Below are positions 38,459-46,393 of a DNA stretch of 64,000 nt, piece after piece. The notes under the pieces are model-generated. The model was not told the DNA's origin, ran no database searches, and saw only the letters and a list, made by a program, of their open reading frames with translations. The DNA is taken from NCBI RefSeq assembly GCF_010119935.1, contig NZ_CP048209.1, forward strand, positions 2,483,001-2,547,000, in the 5' to 3' direction. The translations under genes were made by a program, and so were the position numbers. Numbering within the stretch: the stretch's first letter is position 1; the number at the start of each line of letters is the position of its first letter. This stretch comes from Paenibacillus lycopersici. Lineage in GTDB: Bacteria; Bacillota; Bacilli; Paenibacillales; Paenibacillaceae.

Positions 38459-39110
38459 AAGACCAATCAACAGCAGGTATCCAATGCTTTATTCAAAGGT
38501 ATCTGCAACAATTTCAAATGAGGTTGCTGTAAGTCGCATGAGAAGTGAGCCCATTTCATTCCGTTGATAATGGTCTTCTTATTCAATTGTCTAACTTCCA
38601 TACAAGCCCCTTCTGAATTTTTCCGTCCTCAGGGCTGACCATATCTTAAAACATTAACATCAAAGAACGAAAAAGAGCAGAAGCGAATGGAAACGTGAGA
38701 GCCAATTGAAGCAAGGGAACGCATGCTATTACAAATTCAAGTGAAAATGATGTTTATAGTGGGCGGCGAAGATCTCAAATGGTCGCAATTATGTGCGAGG
38801 GGGTAACACATTCATGTGCGTGGGGCAGAATAGGCATACTGGGGGATATATTTGGGACACAGAGAAACTATGCGCTTTGATAATACATTACTATGCAGAT
38901 AACAGTACCACATATATCTCTTTCGAGTGTTAATATAATTAACAAATTTCGCGTAACGCGTAATTGATAAAGGATCACGTTCACAAGGGAGGGTAACACC
39001 AAACCCGCGTGGATATGATCCTTTTTTTGGTGTTATACTGTTCGAGCTATCGTTTGTTCATATGAGCGAACGTTCCAATCCGGGAAGATTTACATCAATT
39101 TTTACATCAA
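38459..39110. other. Gene-free stretch with an attenuator-like hairpin near its end
   Basis: No credible reading frame. Around 38950 lies the palindrome CGCG-TAA-CGCG. AAAGGATCA (38969-38977) pairs with TGATCCTTT (39016-39024), followed by more T, forming a long-loop terminator on the + strand. Inside its loop TAACACCAAA (38994-39003) can instead pair with TTTGGTGTTA (39026-39035), which would use up the T-run. No gene downstream on the + strand fits a leader. It may be a relic. Confidence 0.4.
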
Positions 39111-39152
39111 GCGTTCTGTATCATGGCTTCAATTCTCCTGTAACGACAAAAA

Positions 39153-39175
39153 GAACCCTTATATACTAAGGGCTC
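39153..39175 (-). terminator. Terminator of tRNA-Val copy 2
   Basis: On the - strand GAGCCCTTA pairs with TAAGGGTTC (one G-T) and runs into TTTTT. It starts 18 bases after the tRNA end. Confidence 0.88.
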
Positions 39176-39192
39176 TACGGTTTTTGTTATGG

Positions 39193-39265
39193 TGATCTGG
39201 ACAGGGTTCGAACCTGTGACCCCTACCCTGTCAAGATAGTGCTCTCCCAGCTGAGCTACCAGATC
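39193..39265 (-). tRNA. tRNA-Val (GAC), copy 2
   Basis: Identical over all 73 bases to the gene at 28223-28295 and in the same orientation. Anticodon GAC; discriminator A; CCA not encoded. The flanks beyond the tRNA are unrelated to those of copy 1, and each copy has its own terminator. Confidence 0.95.
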
Positions 39266-39422
39266 ATGTGTTTTCTTCGCAGTGACAAGTATTAATATAT
39301 CAAACCGCGAAGATGAAGTCAACCCTGATTGACGAAAAATGTTCATCAAGATGAATTCTATTTCCGCATTGGCCCGCATAAGGTGTATTCAAGCTGGATT
39401 TACGGGAGGGGCGGGTTGTCTA

Positions 39423-39587
39423 GTGGAGGAGGCTGCCTATCTGGCGGTATGGCTGATCGGTTTGTTCGGGATTGTCGGTACGGTGTGCGCGTATGTGGCG
39501 AAGATGGTCATTCATGATTCTACGAGTTATGACGAGCAATATGTATGGAGGCGCAAGCTGCCTCCCGAAGCGAGGGACAAACGATAA
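39423..39587 (+). CDS. Small single-pass membrane protein, 54 aa
   Basis: Not recognised. The product has one membrane segment (AVWLIGLFGIVGTVCAYVAKMV) and a charged tail with Tyr and Arg (YDEQYVWRRKLPPEARDKR). GTG 39423, 12 bases after GGGAGGGG, is the likely start; upstream ATGs at 39339 and 39345 extend the frame but lack a ribosome binding site. Confidence 0.5.
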   Translation: MEEAAYLAVWLIGLFGIVGTVCAYVAKMVIHDSTSYDEQYVWRRKLPPEARDKR

Positions 39588-39668
39588 GCCGTTCCAGGGA
39601 ACGGGTTAGATTTCCAAATCGCGGGTATACTATTCCAAAGATTGCTTTCACGATCGGGAGTGGTAGCC

Positions 39669-39920
39669 ATGATCAAACGTCTCACCGTTGCTGCCGGTTT
39701 AGTGCTGTGCGCCGGCTGCTCGCAGCTCAGTCCGTCTGCTGCCGTTTCGGCCCCGGAGACCGAAAAGTTCGATAGCGTGACTATGACGGTGTATCCGCAA
39801 GAACAATCCGTGTTTGGCGATGTTTACGAACCTGTCGATCAACCGCGCATACTGATTCCGCCGCTTCCGGGCGAACCGACCGAGGAGCAGCGGAAGCCTC
39901 CGCTACTGGATACGAATTGA
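39669..39920 (+). CDS. Small lipoprotein, 83 aa
   Basis: Lipobox LCAGC (Cys about residue 17) behind a short signal peptide, then a Pro-rich chain (ILIPPLPGEPTEEQRKPPLL). No known domain. GGGAG lies 9 bases before ATG 39669, which is preferred over TTG/ATG codons upstream. Confidence 0.65.
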   Translation: MIKRLTVAAGLVLCAGCSQLSPSAAVSAPETEKFDSVTMTVYPQEQSVFGDVYEPVDQPRILIPPLPGEPTEEQRKPPLLDTN

Positions 39921-40062
39921 AGGCTTTGTCCGGGTGCCTAAGCGCATGCCGGACATTTTGCCGTTCACGAAGCCGTGCGGCGTGAGACGTATCGGCGTGA
40001 ATAAGGAGACGGGTTGGCGGGACATGCTACGGAGGCATCAGGAAATTAAAGGAGGAACGTCC

Positions 40063-40329
40063 ATGGTACGCAAATATGACCCGAATAATGAAGCGGGAGG
40101 CGCGGGACAAGAGACGTTCGTGGCCGCGCGCAAGAACGGCGACGGCGACTTGATGTCGTTCAAAACGTCGTCCGGCAGGGAATTGAATTACGAACAAGCG
40201 CTGGGGGCTGCGCAAAGCGGGGAGATCGGCGGCGTGAACGTGTTCAAAGGCCGCGACGGCGAAATGTATATCCGCGGCGATGCAGACGGAGATCCGACGA
40301 ACAATCTCGATCAACTGCCGAACTACTGA
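40063..40329 (+). CDS. DUF3892-like small protein, 88 aa
   Basis: 88 residues, with AAAGGAGGAACG directly upstream of ATG 40063. The sequence FVAARKNGDGDLMSFKTSSG then LNYEQALGAAQSGEIGGVNV resembles the DUF3892 family of Bacillales, small proteins of unknown role often expressed in spores. It has no membrane segment and ends with a Gly/Asp-rich chain. The frame extends upstream to 39934 without another ribosome binding site. Confidence 0.75.
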   Translation: MVRKYDPNNEAGGAGQETFVAARKNGDGDLMSFKTSSGRELNYEQALGAAQSGEIGGVNVFKGRDGEMYIRGDADGDPTNNLDQLPNY

Positions 40330-40388
40330 CCCGGGAGCGTCGAATCTCGATTTCCGATCCATGAAGCCAATTCCATGCAGTCCATTAG

Positions 40389-40411
40389 AAAAGCCCGCTC
40401 CGCGGGCTTTT
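40389..40411. terminator. Bidirectional terminator
   Basis: AAAAGCCCGC / GCGGGCTTTT with a 3-base loop (TCC), between two converging genes (DUF3892-like and MBL hydrolase). T-runs occur on both strands. Confidence 0.92.
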
Positions 40412-40452
40412 TGTCATTGCTTCTATTATAGAAGCGCTCAGCTATGAAGCAG

Positions 40453-41181
40453 TCAGAACCGGTAACGCCTGTGCTGCTCGACGAACCGCATGACGCCGGT
40501 CTTCCCTTCGTATTGCGGCTTCGTGTCGTCATAATGCATGAGCCAGATCCGTTCCTGGACCGGAAGCGGCAGGGAGAGCAGCTCGTCCAGCGTCGTATGG
40601 ACAATGCCCGGCGGTTTCAGCTGGCAGTCATGGAAGATCGTCTCGCAGCCGCGCTCCTCGACCAGATTGCGCAGCAGCTCGGGGTTGAAGATCAGATCGG
40701 CGGAATAGAAGAACGTAGCGTTGAACAGAAACGAATAGCTGTTTTTATTCGGAATATGCGCCGTCTGAATCGGCTCTACGGCAAGGCCGGGGAGCAGCTC
40801 CGTCTTCGCGCCGGGCCGAATGAGCCGAACGTCGAAATAGTCGTCCAGCGAAGGGCATTCATCCTGCAGCAGCCCGCCCTTGAGCGAGCTGTCCCAGAGC
40901 GGCTGGGCGAGCGGTTCGGGAATATAGAGCACGGGTCTGCGCCCGTGAACGAATTTCATGCGGAATGCCAGCTCTTCCATGCCTCCGATATGATCGGCAT
41001 GGATATGGCTGATCAGCACGGCGTCGATCTCGCTCAGCGGCTTGCCGAGCTGATGCAGCGAAAGCGGCGCCGTAATGCCGCAATCGAGCAGAAGCGTGTT
41101 GTGGTCTGCGTAGATCAGCGCATTGGTGTTGAAATACGTCTTGGCAAACGCGCTGCCCGTTCCAAGCATTTGAATATCCAA
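40453..41181 (-). CDS. MBL-fold metallo-hydrolase (RNase Z-like)
   Basis: 242 residues. The metal-binding signature HIHADH (SHIHADHIGG, about 59-68) is intact, with further ligand candidates His in TAHIPNK, Asp in YSADLIF and His in LMHYDDT. The N-terminus MDIQMLGTGSAF is typical of the RNase Z/phosphonate-lyase branch. GGAGGATGTCCGCTTGG precedes the ATG. Substrate unknown; likely cytosolic. Confidence 0.88.
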   Translation of the reverse strand: MDIQMLGTGSAFAKTYFNTNALIYADHNTLLLDCGITAPLSLHQLGKPLSEIDAVLISHIHADHIGGMEELAFRMKFVHGRRPVLYIPEPLAQPLWDSSLKGGLLQDECPSLDDYFDVRLIRPGAKTELLPGLAVEPIQTAHIPNKNSYSFLFNATFFYSADLIFNPELLRNLVEERGCETIFHDCQLKPPGIVHTTLDELLSLPLPVQERIWLMHYDDTKPQYEGKTGVMRFVEQHRRYRF

Positions 41182-41342
41182 GCGGACATCCTCCTATGCG
41201 TTACGATACTTTTCAATTTATCATCTCTATTCGGAAATGGAAAGAAAAACAATTTATTCGCTCCTATCGGAGACATGCACCCATCCGACGGTCCGACATA
41301 CGATAGCAAGGAACGGATCATAGATAGGCAGGTGCGGATATT

Positions 41343-41567
41343 ATGGCTCCAAGCAAAACGCCAAGCAAGGCTCCGAGCAAAGGGAAGAACGCCAAGAAGA
41401 AATCGTCGTCGGAACGCAAGCAAGCCGTATTGAAGATCGTGCTTTCGGACACATGCGCCGTATGCAAGACGCCGTGCGCGCGGGGAATGCAGTATTTGGA
41501 AAGCATGCAGAAGCCGGGTGCGATAGGCAAGGGCGTGCCGTGCATTTTGACGCGAACGTACGTATAA
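41343..41567 (+). CDS. Small Lys-rich protein with cysteine cluster, 74 aa
   Basis: Not recognised. Residues 1-27 are almost only Lys, Ser, Pro and Ala (MAPSKTPSKAPSKGKNAKKK), a basic tail that could bind nucleic acid. Residues 28-74 carry CAVCKTPC and a third CI near the end, a possible zinc or redox site. The ATG follows AGGCAGGTGCGGATATT, a weak ribosome binding site. No membrane segment. It stands alone. Confidence 0.6.
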   Translation: MAPSKTPSKAPSKGKNAKKKSSSERKQAVLKIVLSDTCAVCKTPCARGMQYLESMQKPGAIGKGVPCILTRTYV

Positions 41568-41831
41568 GCCGCCGGCTGCATTATCGTCAGGCTTCGTATT
41601 TCCCGGGCAAGCGCAGAATCCAACAGGAAACGACAGCTTCATCCGCGGCGAGGCACGTATAAGCAGAACCCAAGCCCGGTCCGAATATTGCGGCAGATGA
41701 CCCGTTGCGCCGCCAACGGGTATCGACAGCATACGGCTCGAACAGGAAAAATTTTTTTGGTTTGGCGCAACTTTGGACGTCTTGGCGAGTATAACCAATC
41801 ATCCAGATAAACGGACGGAGGTTCTACTACC

Positions 41832-42401
41832 ATGAAGTTCAGAAAACTCTTGATCGCAACGCTGGCCTTGTCCTTATGGGGCGGAACGATGCTGTTCGCG
41901 GATTCGGCCGCCCAGCGCGTGCGCGTGATCGTGAACGGCGGGGAAATCGCGGACGCGGGCATTTTTACGGACGGCAAGACGTACTTATCGGCGAGGCAGG
42001 TCGCCAATACGCTGCAGTCGCTCGTATTCTGGGACGAAGGCTCGAAGAAAGTGACGATTTACAAACCGAATGTGCATATGTTCCTCTTCCAAGACAAGGC
42101 GATCTTCGGCAATGTCGTCAAAGGGAGCAAAATCACATTCTCCGTATTTGCCCAAATCGATAATCTGCTGACCGATATTTCGTCGGTGAAAGTATCGATC
42201 GTCGATCCTGGCGGCGTCGAGCAAGTCATCCAGTCCAAGAGCGTTTCCGTCGATAAGGACAACTTCTGGTACCGGACGGACGACTATACGTATACGTTCG
42301 CTTCGACAGGCAAATACACCATCAACTTCTTTATGAAAGTAACCGCCAGCGACGATTGGAATCTGGTTTCGCAGAAGACGATTACGGCCAAAACCTCATA
42401 A
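41832..42401 (+). CDS. Secreted stalk-domain protein (copper amine oxidase N-like)
   Basis: 189 residues. Signal peptide (LLIATLALSLWGGTMLFA), then one stalk domain (VRVIVNGGEIADAGIFTDGK then YLSARQVANTLQSLVFWDE, about 28-80) and a beta-sandwich C-terminal half (about 90-187). It has no catalytic copper or TPQ site. GGAGGTTCTACTACC precedes the ATG. Likely cell-wall associated. The 41568-41831 space holds only a hairpin, ACCCGTTG / CAACGGGT, near 41699. Confidence 0.8.
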   Translation: MKFRKLLIATLALSLWGGTMLFADSAAQRVRVIVNGGEIADAGIFTDGKTYLSARQVANTLQSLVFWDEGSKKVTIYKPNVHMFLFQDKAIFGNVVKGSKITFSVFAQIDNLLTDISSVKVSIVDPGGVEQVIQSKSVSVDKDNFWYRTDDYTYTFASTGKYTINFFMKVTASDDWNLVSQKTITAKTS

Positions 42402-42411
42402 TCATACAAGT

Positions 42412-42438
42412 GCGCTCCGGCCCCGCAGGCCGGAGCGC
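42412..42438 (+). terminator. Terminator after the stalk-domain gene
   Basis: A perfect 11-bp stem, GCGCTCCGGCC / GGCCGGAGCGC, with a CCGCA loop, followed by TTTCGTTT. Confidence 0.88.
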
Positions 42439-42513
42439 TTTCGTTTGACCGAAGACTTGTTCCATGTTACGATACGGATGCAAGGTATCAATGAATGGAA
42501 ATGAGGGTCTACA

Positions 42514-42816
42514 ATGAGCGAACACGTGCATGATGAGAACTGCAACCACGATCATGACCATGAAGAGCACGTATTCCTTGTCTCGGACGAGGAAGGCAAC
42601 GAGCGCGAGATGGTGATGGTTTTTACGTTTGAATCCGAAGAGCAAGTGTATTCCGTTCTGCTCGACCGCAATGATCCGGAAGCCGACGGCGTTATTTTCC
42701 GTATTGAAGAAGAAGACGGAGAAGCATTCCTGGTCGGCATCGAAGACGATGCGGAATGGGAGCGCGTAACGGCGATCTACGAAGAAATCGCGAAGCGCGA
42801 GAACGAAGGACTGTAA
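42514..42816 (+). CDS. DUF1292 family protein (YrzB-like)
   Basis: 100 residues, strongly acidic. A His-rich metal-binding-like head (HVHDENCNHDHDHEEH, about 4-19) precedes the DUF1292 core (SEEQVYSVLLDRNDPEADGV). DUF1292 proteins are common in Bacillales, usually near ruvX and mltG; here the gene is alone. Function unknown, probably cytosolic. Confidence 0.88.
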   Translation: MSEHVHDENCNHDHDHEEHVFLVSDEEGNEREMVMVFTFESEEQVYSVLLDRNDPEADGVIFRIEEEDGEAFLVGIEDDAEWERVTAIYEEIAKRENEGL

Positions 42817-42827
42817 TAAACAAAGCG

Positions 42828-42860
42828 AAAACTCCGGTGCCGGAAGGGCAGCGGAGTTTT
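42828..42860. terminator. Bidirectional terminator
   Basis: AAAACTCCG / CGGAGTTTT with a 15-base loop and seven T, between the converging DUF1292 and DUF1885 genes. Confidence 0.88.
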
Positions 42861-42893
42861 TTTATGGTTTGCATATTCATAGGCGGCAAGTCG

Positions 42894-43316
42894 TTATTTG
42901 CGCGGGTTATAATAGATCGTTCGGCCGTTGAACATCATGAGCTCGGCTTTCAGCTGCTTGGCCATGTACTTGCACAGTTCGTTCGCTTTGGACTTGTCGC
43001 CGTGGGTTGCGGCATCCGGCAGGACGACCTGCACGTGAGAGACGGTCTTCTCGCCGTTCGTCTCCGATCCGACGCCGAACATAATGTAGTTGTATTGCGG
43101 CGTTGTGCCTTTCAGGTAGAACCAGCGGTCTTCTTCGCCGGACTTCGTCTCGACGGTGTAGGGAAACGCCGCCTCCGTATAATCCCATTCCAGCTGCCGG
43201 CCGGTCAGCGCGGTCTGTTCCTTGTAACGGCTAAGCCGTTCCTTCACCTCTGAGAGGCTGAGAGCTTCGACTGCGGAACCTTGCACGAATTTAATGTAAG
43301 CGCTTTGACTCATCAT
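42894..43316 (-). CDS. DUF1885 family protein
   Basis: 140 residues, mixed alpha/beta, with AYIKFVQGSAVEALSLSEVK at the start and WFYLKGTTPQYNYIMFGVG in the middle, matching DUF1885, a Bacillales family of unknown function. No signal or membrane segment. Two ATGs in a row begin the gene (43316 and 43313), both after GGAGGGGGTGGGCG. It converges with the DUF1292 gene. Confidence 0.85.
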   Translation of the reverse strand: MMSQSAYIKFVQGSAVEALSLSEVKERLSRYKEQTALTGRQLEWDYTEAAFPYTVETKSGEEDRWFYLKGTTPQYNYIMFGVGSETNGEKTVSHVQVVLPDAATHGDKSKANELCKYMAKQLKAELMMFNGRTIYYNPRK

Positions 43317-43442
43317 CGCCCACCCCCTCCAACATCATAGCATTCCGGAATTCGATTGACAATAAGCGGAAATGGAAGAAGGGGCTCGTTGGCGCGAGCG
43401 CGAACGTTCGAGAGAAGGGCAGGAGAGGGCAGCGCAAAATTA

Positions 43443-43478
43443 AAACCCCGGATTTGCGCCGATGCGCTTCCGGGGTTT
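43443..43478 (-). terminator. Terminator of speA
   Basis: A 10-bp stem, AAACCCCGGA / TCCGGGGTTT, with TTTTAATTTT on the - strand side, 29 bases beyond the speA stop. Confidence 0.88.
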
Positions 43479-43506
43479 GGCGATGATAGGAGACTGGGAA
43501 AGGCGA

Positions 43507-44973
43507 CTAGGAGATCGCTTCTTCTTCGACGATCACTTTGACGAATTGGATGCTGCGGTCCTCGGGACCTTTCACGGGCAGACCGACTTCGACGTGATCG
43601 ACGATGTAATCGATGTTCGTCTGCGAGATTACTTCGCCCGGAAGCAGGATCGGAATGCCCGGCGGATAGACGTAGATGAACTCCGCGATGATCCGTCCGG
43701 CGGATTCCTTGAACGGCACGACTTCCGTGTCTGCGTAGAAGGCGTCGCGAGGCGTGAGCGAGAGATGCGGGATCTCCGGGATTTTCACGACGAGCTCGTT
43801 CGCTTCGTTCACCTGATGCTGTTCGGCCAGATCGCGCAGCGCCGTCAGCAGCTTGGAGATGGAGTCTTCCGTATCCCCCGGCGTCACGAGCGCCAGAATG
43901 TTGTACATGTCGCTGAGCTCGACCTCGATGTTGTAATGGTCGCGCAGCCAGTTCTCCGTCTCGTACCCCGTAATGCCGAGGTGGCGGACATGGATCGTCA
44001 GCTTGGTCGGGTCGTAGTCGTACGTCGCTTCGGTGCCGAGAATTTCTTCGCCGATGCAGTAGAGTCCGGGCATCTTGTTAATCTCGGCGCGGGCGTATTT
44101 CGCCAAATCAATGGCCTTCTCTGCGATGTCATGGCCGTGGATCGCCAGATTACGCCGGGACGTATCGAGCGATGCGAGCAGGATGTACGACGTCGACGTC
44201 GTCGTCAGCATGCTGATGATCGTCTGCACGCGTTTCTGATTGATGCGCTCGCTGCGCACGTTGAGAACCGAGCTCTGCGTCATGGAGCCGCCGAGCTTGT
44301 GCACGCTGGTCGCCGCCATGTCGGCGCCGGCCTGCATCGCGGACATCGGCAGCTTCTCGTGGAAGTGAATGAGCACGCCGTGGGCCTCGTCCACCAGCAC
44401 CGGAATATCGTAGCTGTGCACGAGATCGACGATTTCTTTCAAATCCGCGCAAATACCGTAGTAGGTTGGGTTAATAACGAGTACGGCTTTCGCGTCGTGA
44501 TGGCGGTCGAGCGCTCGCTGTACGGAGCGGGTCGTGATGCCGTGGTCGATGCCAAGGTTGGCGTCGCGCGCCGGCGAGATGAAGATCGGCCGGGCGCCTG
44601 CGAAGATGATCGCGGACATGATGGACTTATGCACATTGCGCGGCACGATGATTTTGTCGCCCGGGGAGCAGACGCTCAGAATCATCGTCATGATGGCGCC
44701 GCTTGTCCCTTGCACCGAAAAAAAGGTATAATCAGCTCCGAAAGCGTCGGCTGCCAATTTCTGGGCCTCTTCGATGACGCCCGTCGGCTGGTGCAGGTCG
44801 TCCAGCGGCGCTATATTAATCAGATCGATCGACAACGCGTTGTCGCCGATAAATTCGCGAAATTCGGGGTCGCTGCCCATTCCCTTCTTGTGTCCGGGAA
44901 TATGAAATTGTACGGGGTCTTTTGCCGCATGCTCCCGCAGGGCGGTGAACAGCGGGGTCCGGGTATGATCCAT
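43507..44973 (-). CDS. speA: Arginine decarboxylase (PLP, SpeA of Bacillus type)
   Basis: Decarboxylates arginine to agmatine for polyamine synthesis; PLP fold type I of the Orn/Lys/Arg decarboxylase group. 488 residues, collinear with B. subtilis SpeA from MDHTRTPLFTAL (compare MSQHETPLYTGL there). The PLP lysine is in SVHKLGGS (about 226-233) and the cofactor Asp in LVDEAHGV. ATG 44973 is preferred over ATG 44994, which has no ribosome binding site. A lysine decarboxylase activity cannot be excluded from sequence alone. Confidence 0.92.
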   Translation of the reverse strand: MDHTRTPLFTALREHAAKDPVQFHIPGHKKGMGSDPEFREFIGDNALSIDLINIAPLDDLHQPTGVIEEAQKLAADAFGADYTFFSVQGTSGAIMTMILSVCSPGDKIIVPRNVHKSIMSAIIFAGARPIFISPARDANLGIDHGITTRSVQRALDRHHDAKAVLVINPTYYGICADLKEIVDLVHSYDIPVLVDEAHGVLIHFHEKLPMSAMQAGADMAATSVHKLGGSMTQSSVLNVRSERINQKRVQTIISMLTTTSTSYILLASLDTSRRNLAIHGHDIAEKAIDLAKYARAEINKMPGLYCIGEEILGTEATYDYDPTKLTIHVRHLGITGYETENWLRDHYNIEVELSDMYNILALVTPGDTEDSISKLLTALRDLAEQHQVNEANELVVKIPEIPHLSLTPRDAFYADTEVVPFKESAGRIIAEFIYVYPPGIPILLPGEVISQTNIDYIVDHVEVGLPVKGPEDRSIQFVKVIVEEEAIS

Positions 44974-45116
44974 TGCTTCATCCCAGCCTTTCATCGTGGA
45001 TTGTTAACAAACAAAGCTCAGTATAGCAAAATCAGGGGGGATTGCAAGCGAACTTTTTGTTGAGACTATAAGAACAACGAAGCCTTCACGGAACTAGGCT
45101 TGGAAGGGGAACCGTC

Positions 45117-46373
45117 ATGGAAATCGCAAAGGGCTGGGCGGGCAAGAAAGTGCTGTCGTCGCCGTTCGTCGTCCAGCTGCTCGTCATCATGTATCTGGTT
45201 GAATTCGTCAAAGGCGCGCTGCTCGTCTCTATTCTGCCGGTCTATATGCGGCAGGAACTAGACTTGACCGCATACGCGGTCGGTTGGGCGCTCGCGCTGC
45301 AATATATAGGAGACAACGCGTTCCGCTCGCCGCTCGGCTGGATCATCGACCGTATCGGCTATCGCTATGTCATGCTGTTCGGCGTCTTGTTCACGAGCGC
45401 ATCCGTGCTGATCATCAGCTTCACGAGCGGCCTCGGCTGGATCGTTGTCGCCTGCCTGCTGCTCGGAATCGGGACGTCGCCGCTCTGGCCGTGCGTCATC
45501 AACGGCGCGACGACCGTTGCGGGCAACGAATCCAGCGGCACCATTATGAGCGTCGTCTACATGGCCTGGCTGACCGGCGTCGGCTGCGGGCCGATCGTCA
45601 TTAACTTCTTCATCGTACATACGTATACGCCGGCGTTTCGCATCCTGATCGGCATGATGATCGTCGTCGTGCTCGTGGCGTTGTTCCTGCCGGGCAGACA
45701 TCAATCGATGGCACTGGAGAACCGGGAAATTCATAGTCACGCGGATGAGGTGCATCGGCAGCTGCCGTGGACGGAGCGCGTGCGGCGGTATTTCGCCCGG
45801 GTCGGCGCTTCGCTGCACGCGAGCAAGCTGCTCTATCCGGCAATGTTCACGCAGAACTTCGCGCTCGGTCTGCTGACGCCCGTGCTGACGCAATATGCCA
45901 GAACGGTGCTTCATCTGACGCCGCAGCAGTACAGCATGTATCTCGTCGCGGGAGGCGCGGTGACGGTGCTGGGCTTGATCCCGGTCGGCAAGTGGGTGGA
46001 CCGTTTCGGCACGAAATGGTTCCTGCATGTCGGCTTCCTGACGGCGGCCGTCTCGCTCGCCGTGCTCGGCTATACGCGGTCGCTTCCGCTCGTGCTGCTG
46101 ATCGTCGCTTTCGTGGGCATCGGCTATGCCTGCATCATTCCGGCTTGGAACGCCTTGATCGCGCAAGCGATCCCGAAAGCGGAGCGCGGCGCGGTATGGG
46201 GATTCTTCCTCACGATCGAGGGACTCGGCATGGTGTTCGGCAGCATCTCATCCGGCAAGCTCTGGGATAAGCTCGGTCCGCATTCGCCGTTTCTCGTCAG
46301 CGGAGCCGTTCTGCTGCTCCTGTTTGTTCTTCATTTGTTCATAACCAGACATCGGACAGATGTGGTACGATGA
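45117..46373 (+). CDS. MFS transporter
   Basis: 418 residues with 12 membrane segments and the MFS loop-2 motif in degenerate form (GWIIDRIGYR, about 78-87) and a second in the C-half (GKWVDRFGTK). A long central hydrophilic loop (about 195-235) separates the halves. Substrate unknown. GGAAGGGGAACCGTC precedes the ATG. It is divergent from speA and overlaps the next MFS reading frame region at ATGA 46370; both are probably one transcript. Confidence 0.88.
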   Translation: MEIAKGWAGKKVLSSPFVVQLLVIMYLVEFVKGALLVSILPVYMRQELDLTAYAVGWALALQYIGDNAFRSPLGWIIDRIGYRYVMLFGVLFTSASVLIISFTSGLGWIVVACLLLGIGTSPLWPCVINGATTVAGNESSGTIMSVVYMAWLTGVGCGPIVINFFIVHTYTPAFRILIGMMIVVVLVALFLPGRHQSMALENREIHSHADEVHRQLPWTERVRRYFARVGASLHASKLLYPAMFTQNFALGLLTPVLTQYARTVLHLTPQQYSMYLVAGGAVTVLGLIPVGKWVDRFGTKWFLHVGFLTAAVSLAVLGYTRSLPLVLLIVAFVGIGYACIIPAWNALIAQAIPKAERGAVWGFFLTIEGLGMVFGSISSGKLWDKLGPHSPFLVSGAVLLLLFVLHLFITRHRTDVVR

Positions 46374-46393
46374 ACGAAGTGGAGGGAAGACAG

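Noticed and set aside
39193..39265. Second tRNA-Val as an assembly duplicate
   Set aside because: The flanks and terminators differ completely from copy 1, so it is a genuine second locus as far as this sequence shows.
43462..45063. Long + strand reading frame opposite speA
   Set aside because: No ribosome binding site, low-complexity Arg/Asp/Val composition, and fully covered by the well-conserved speA gene.
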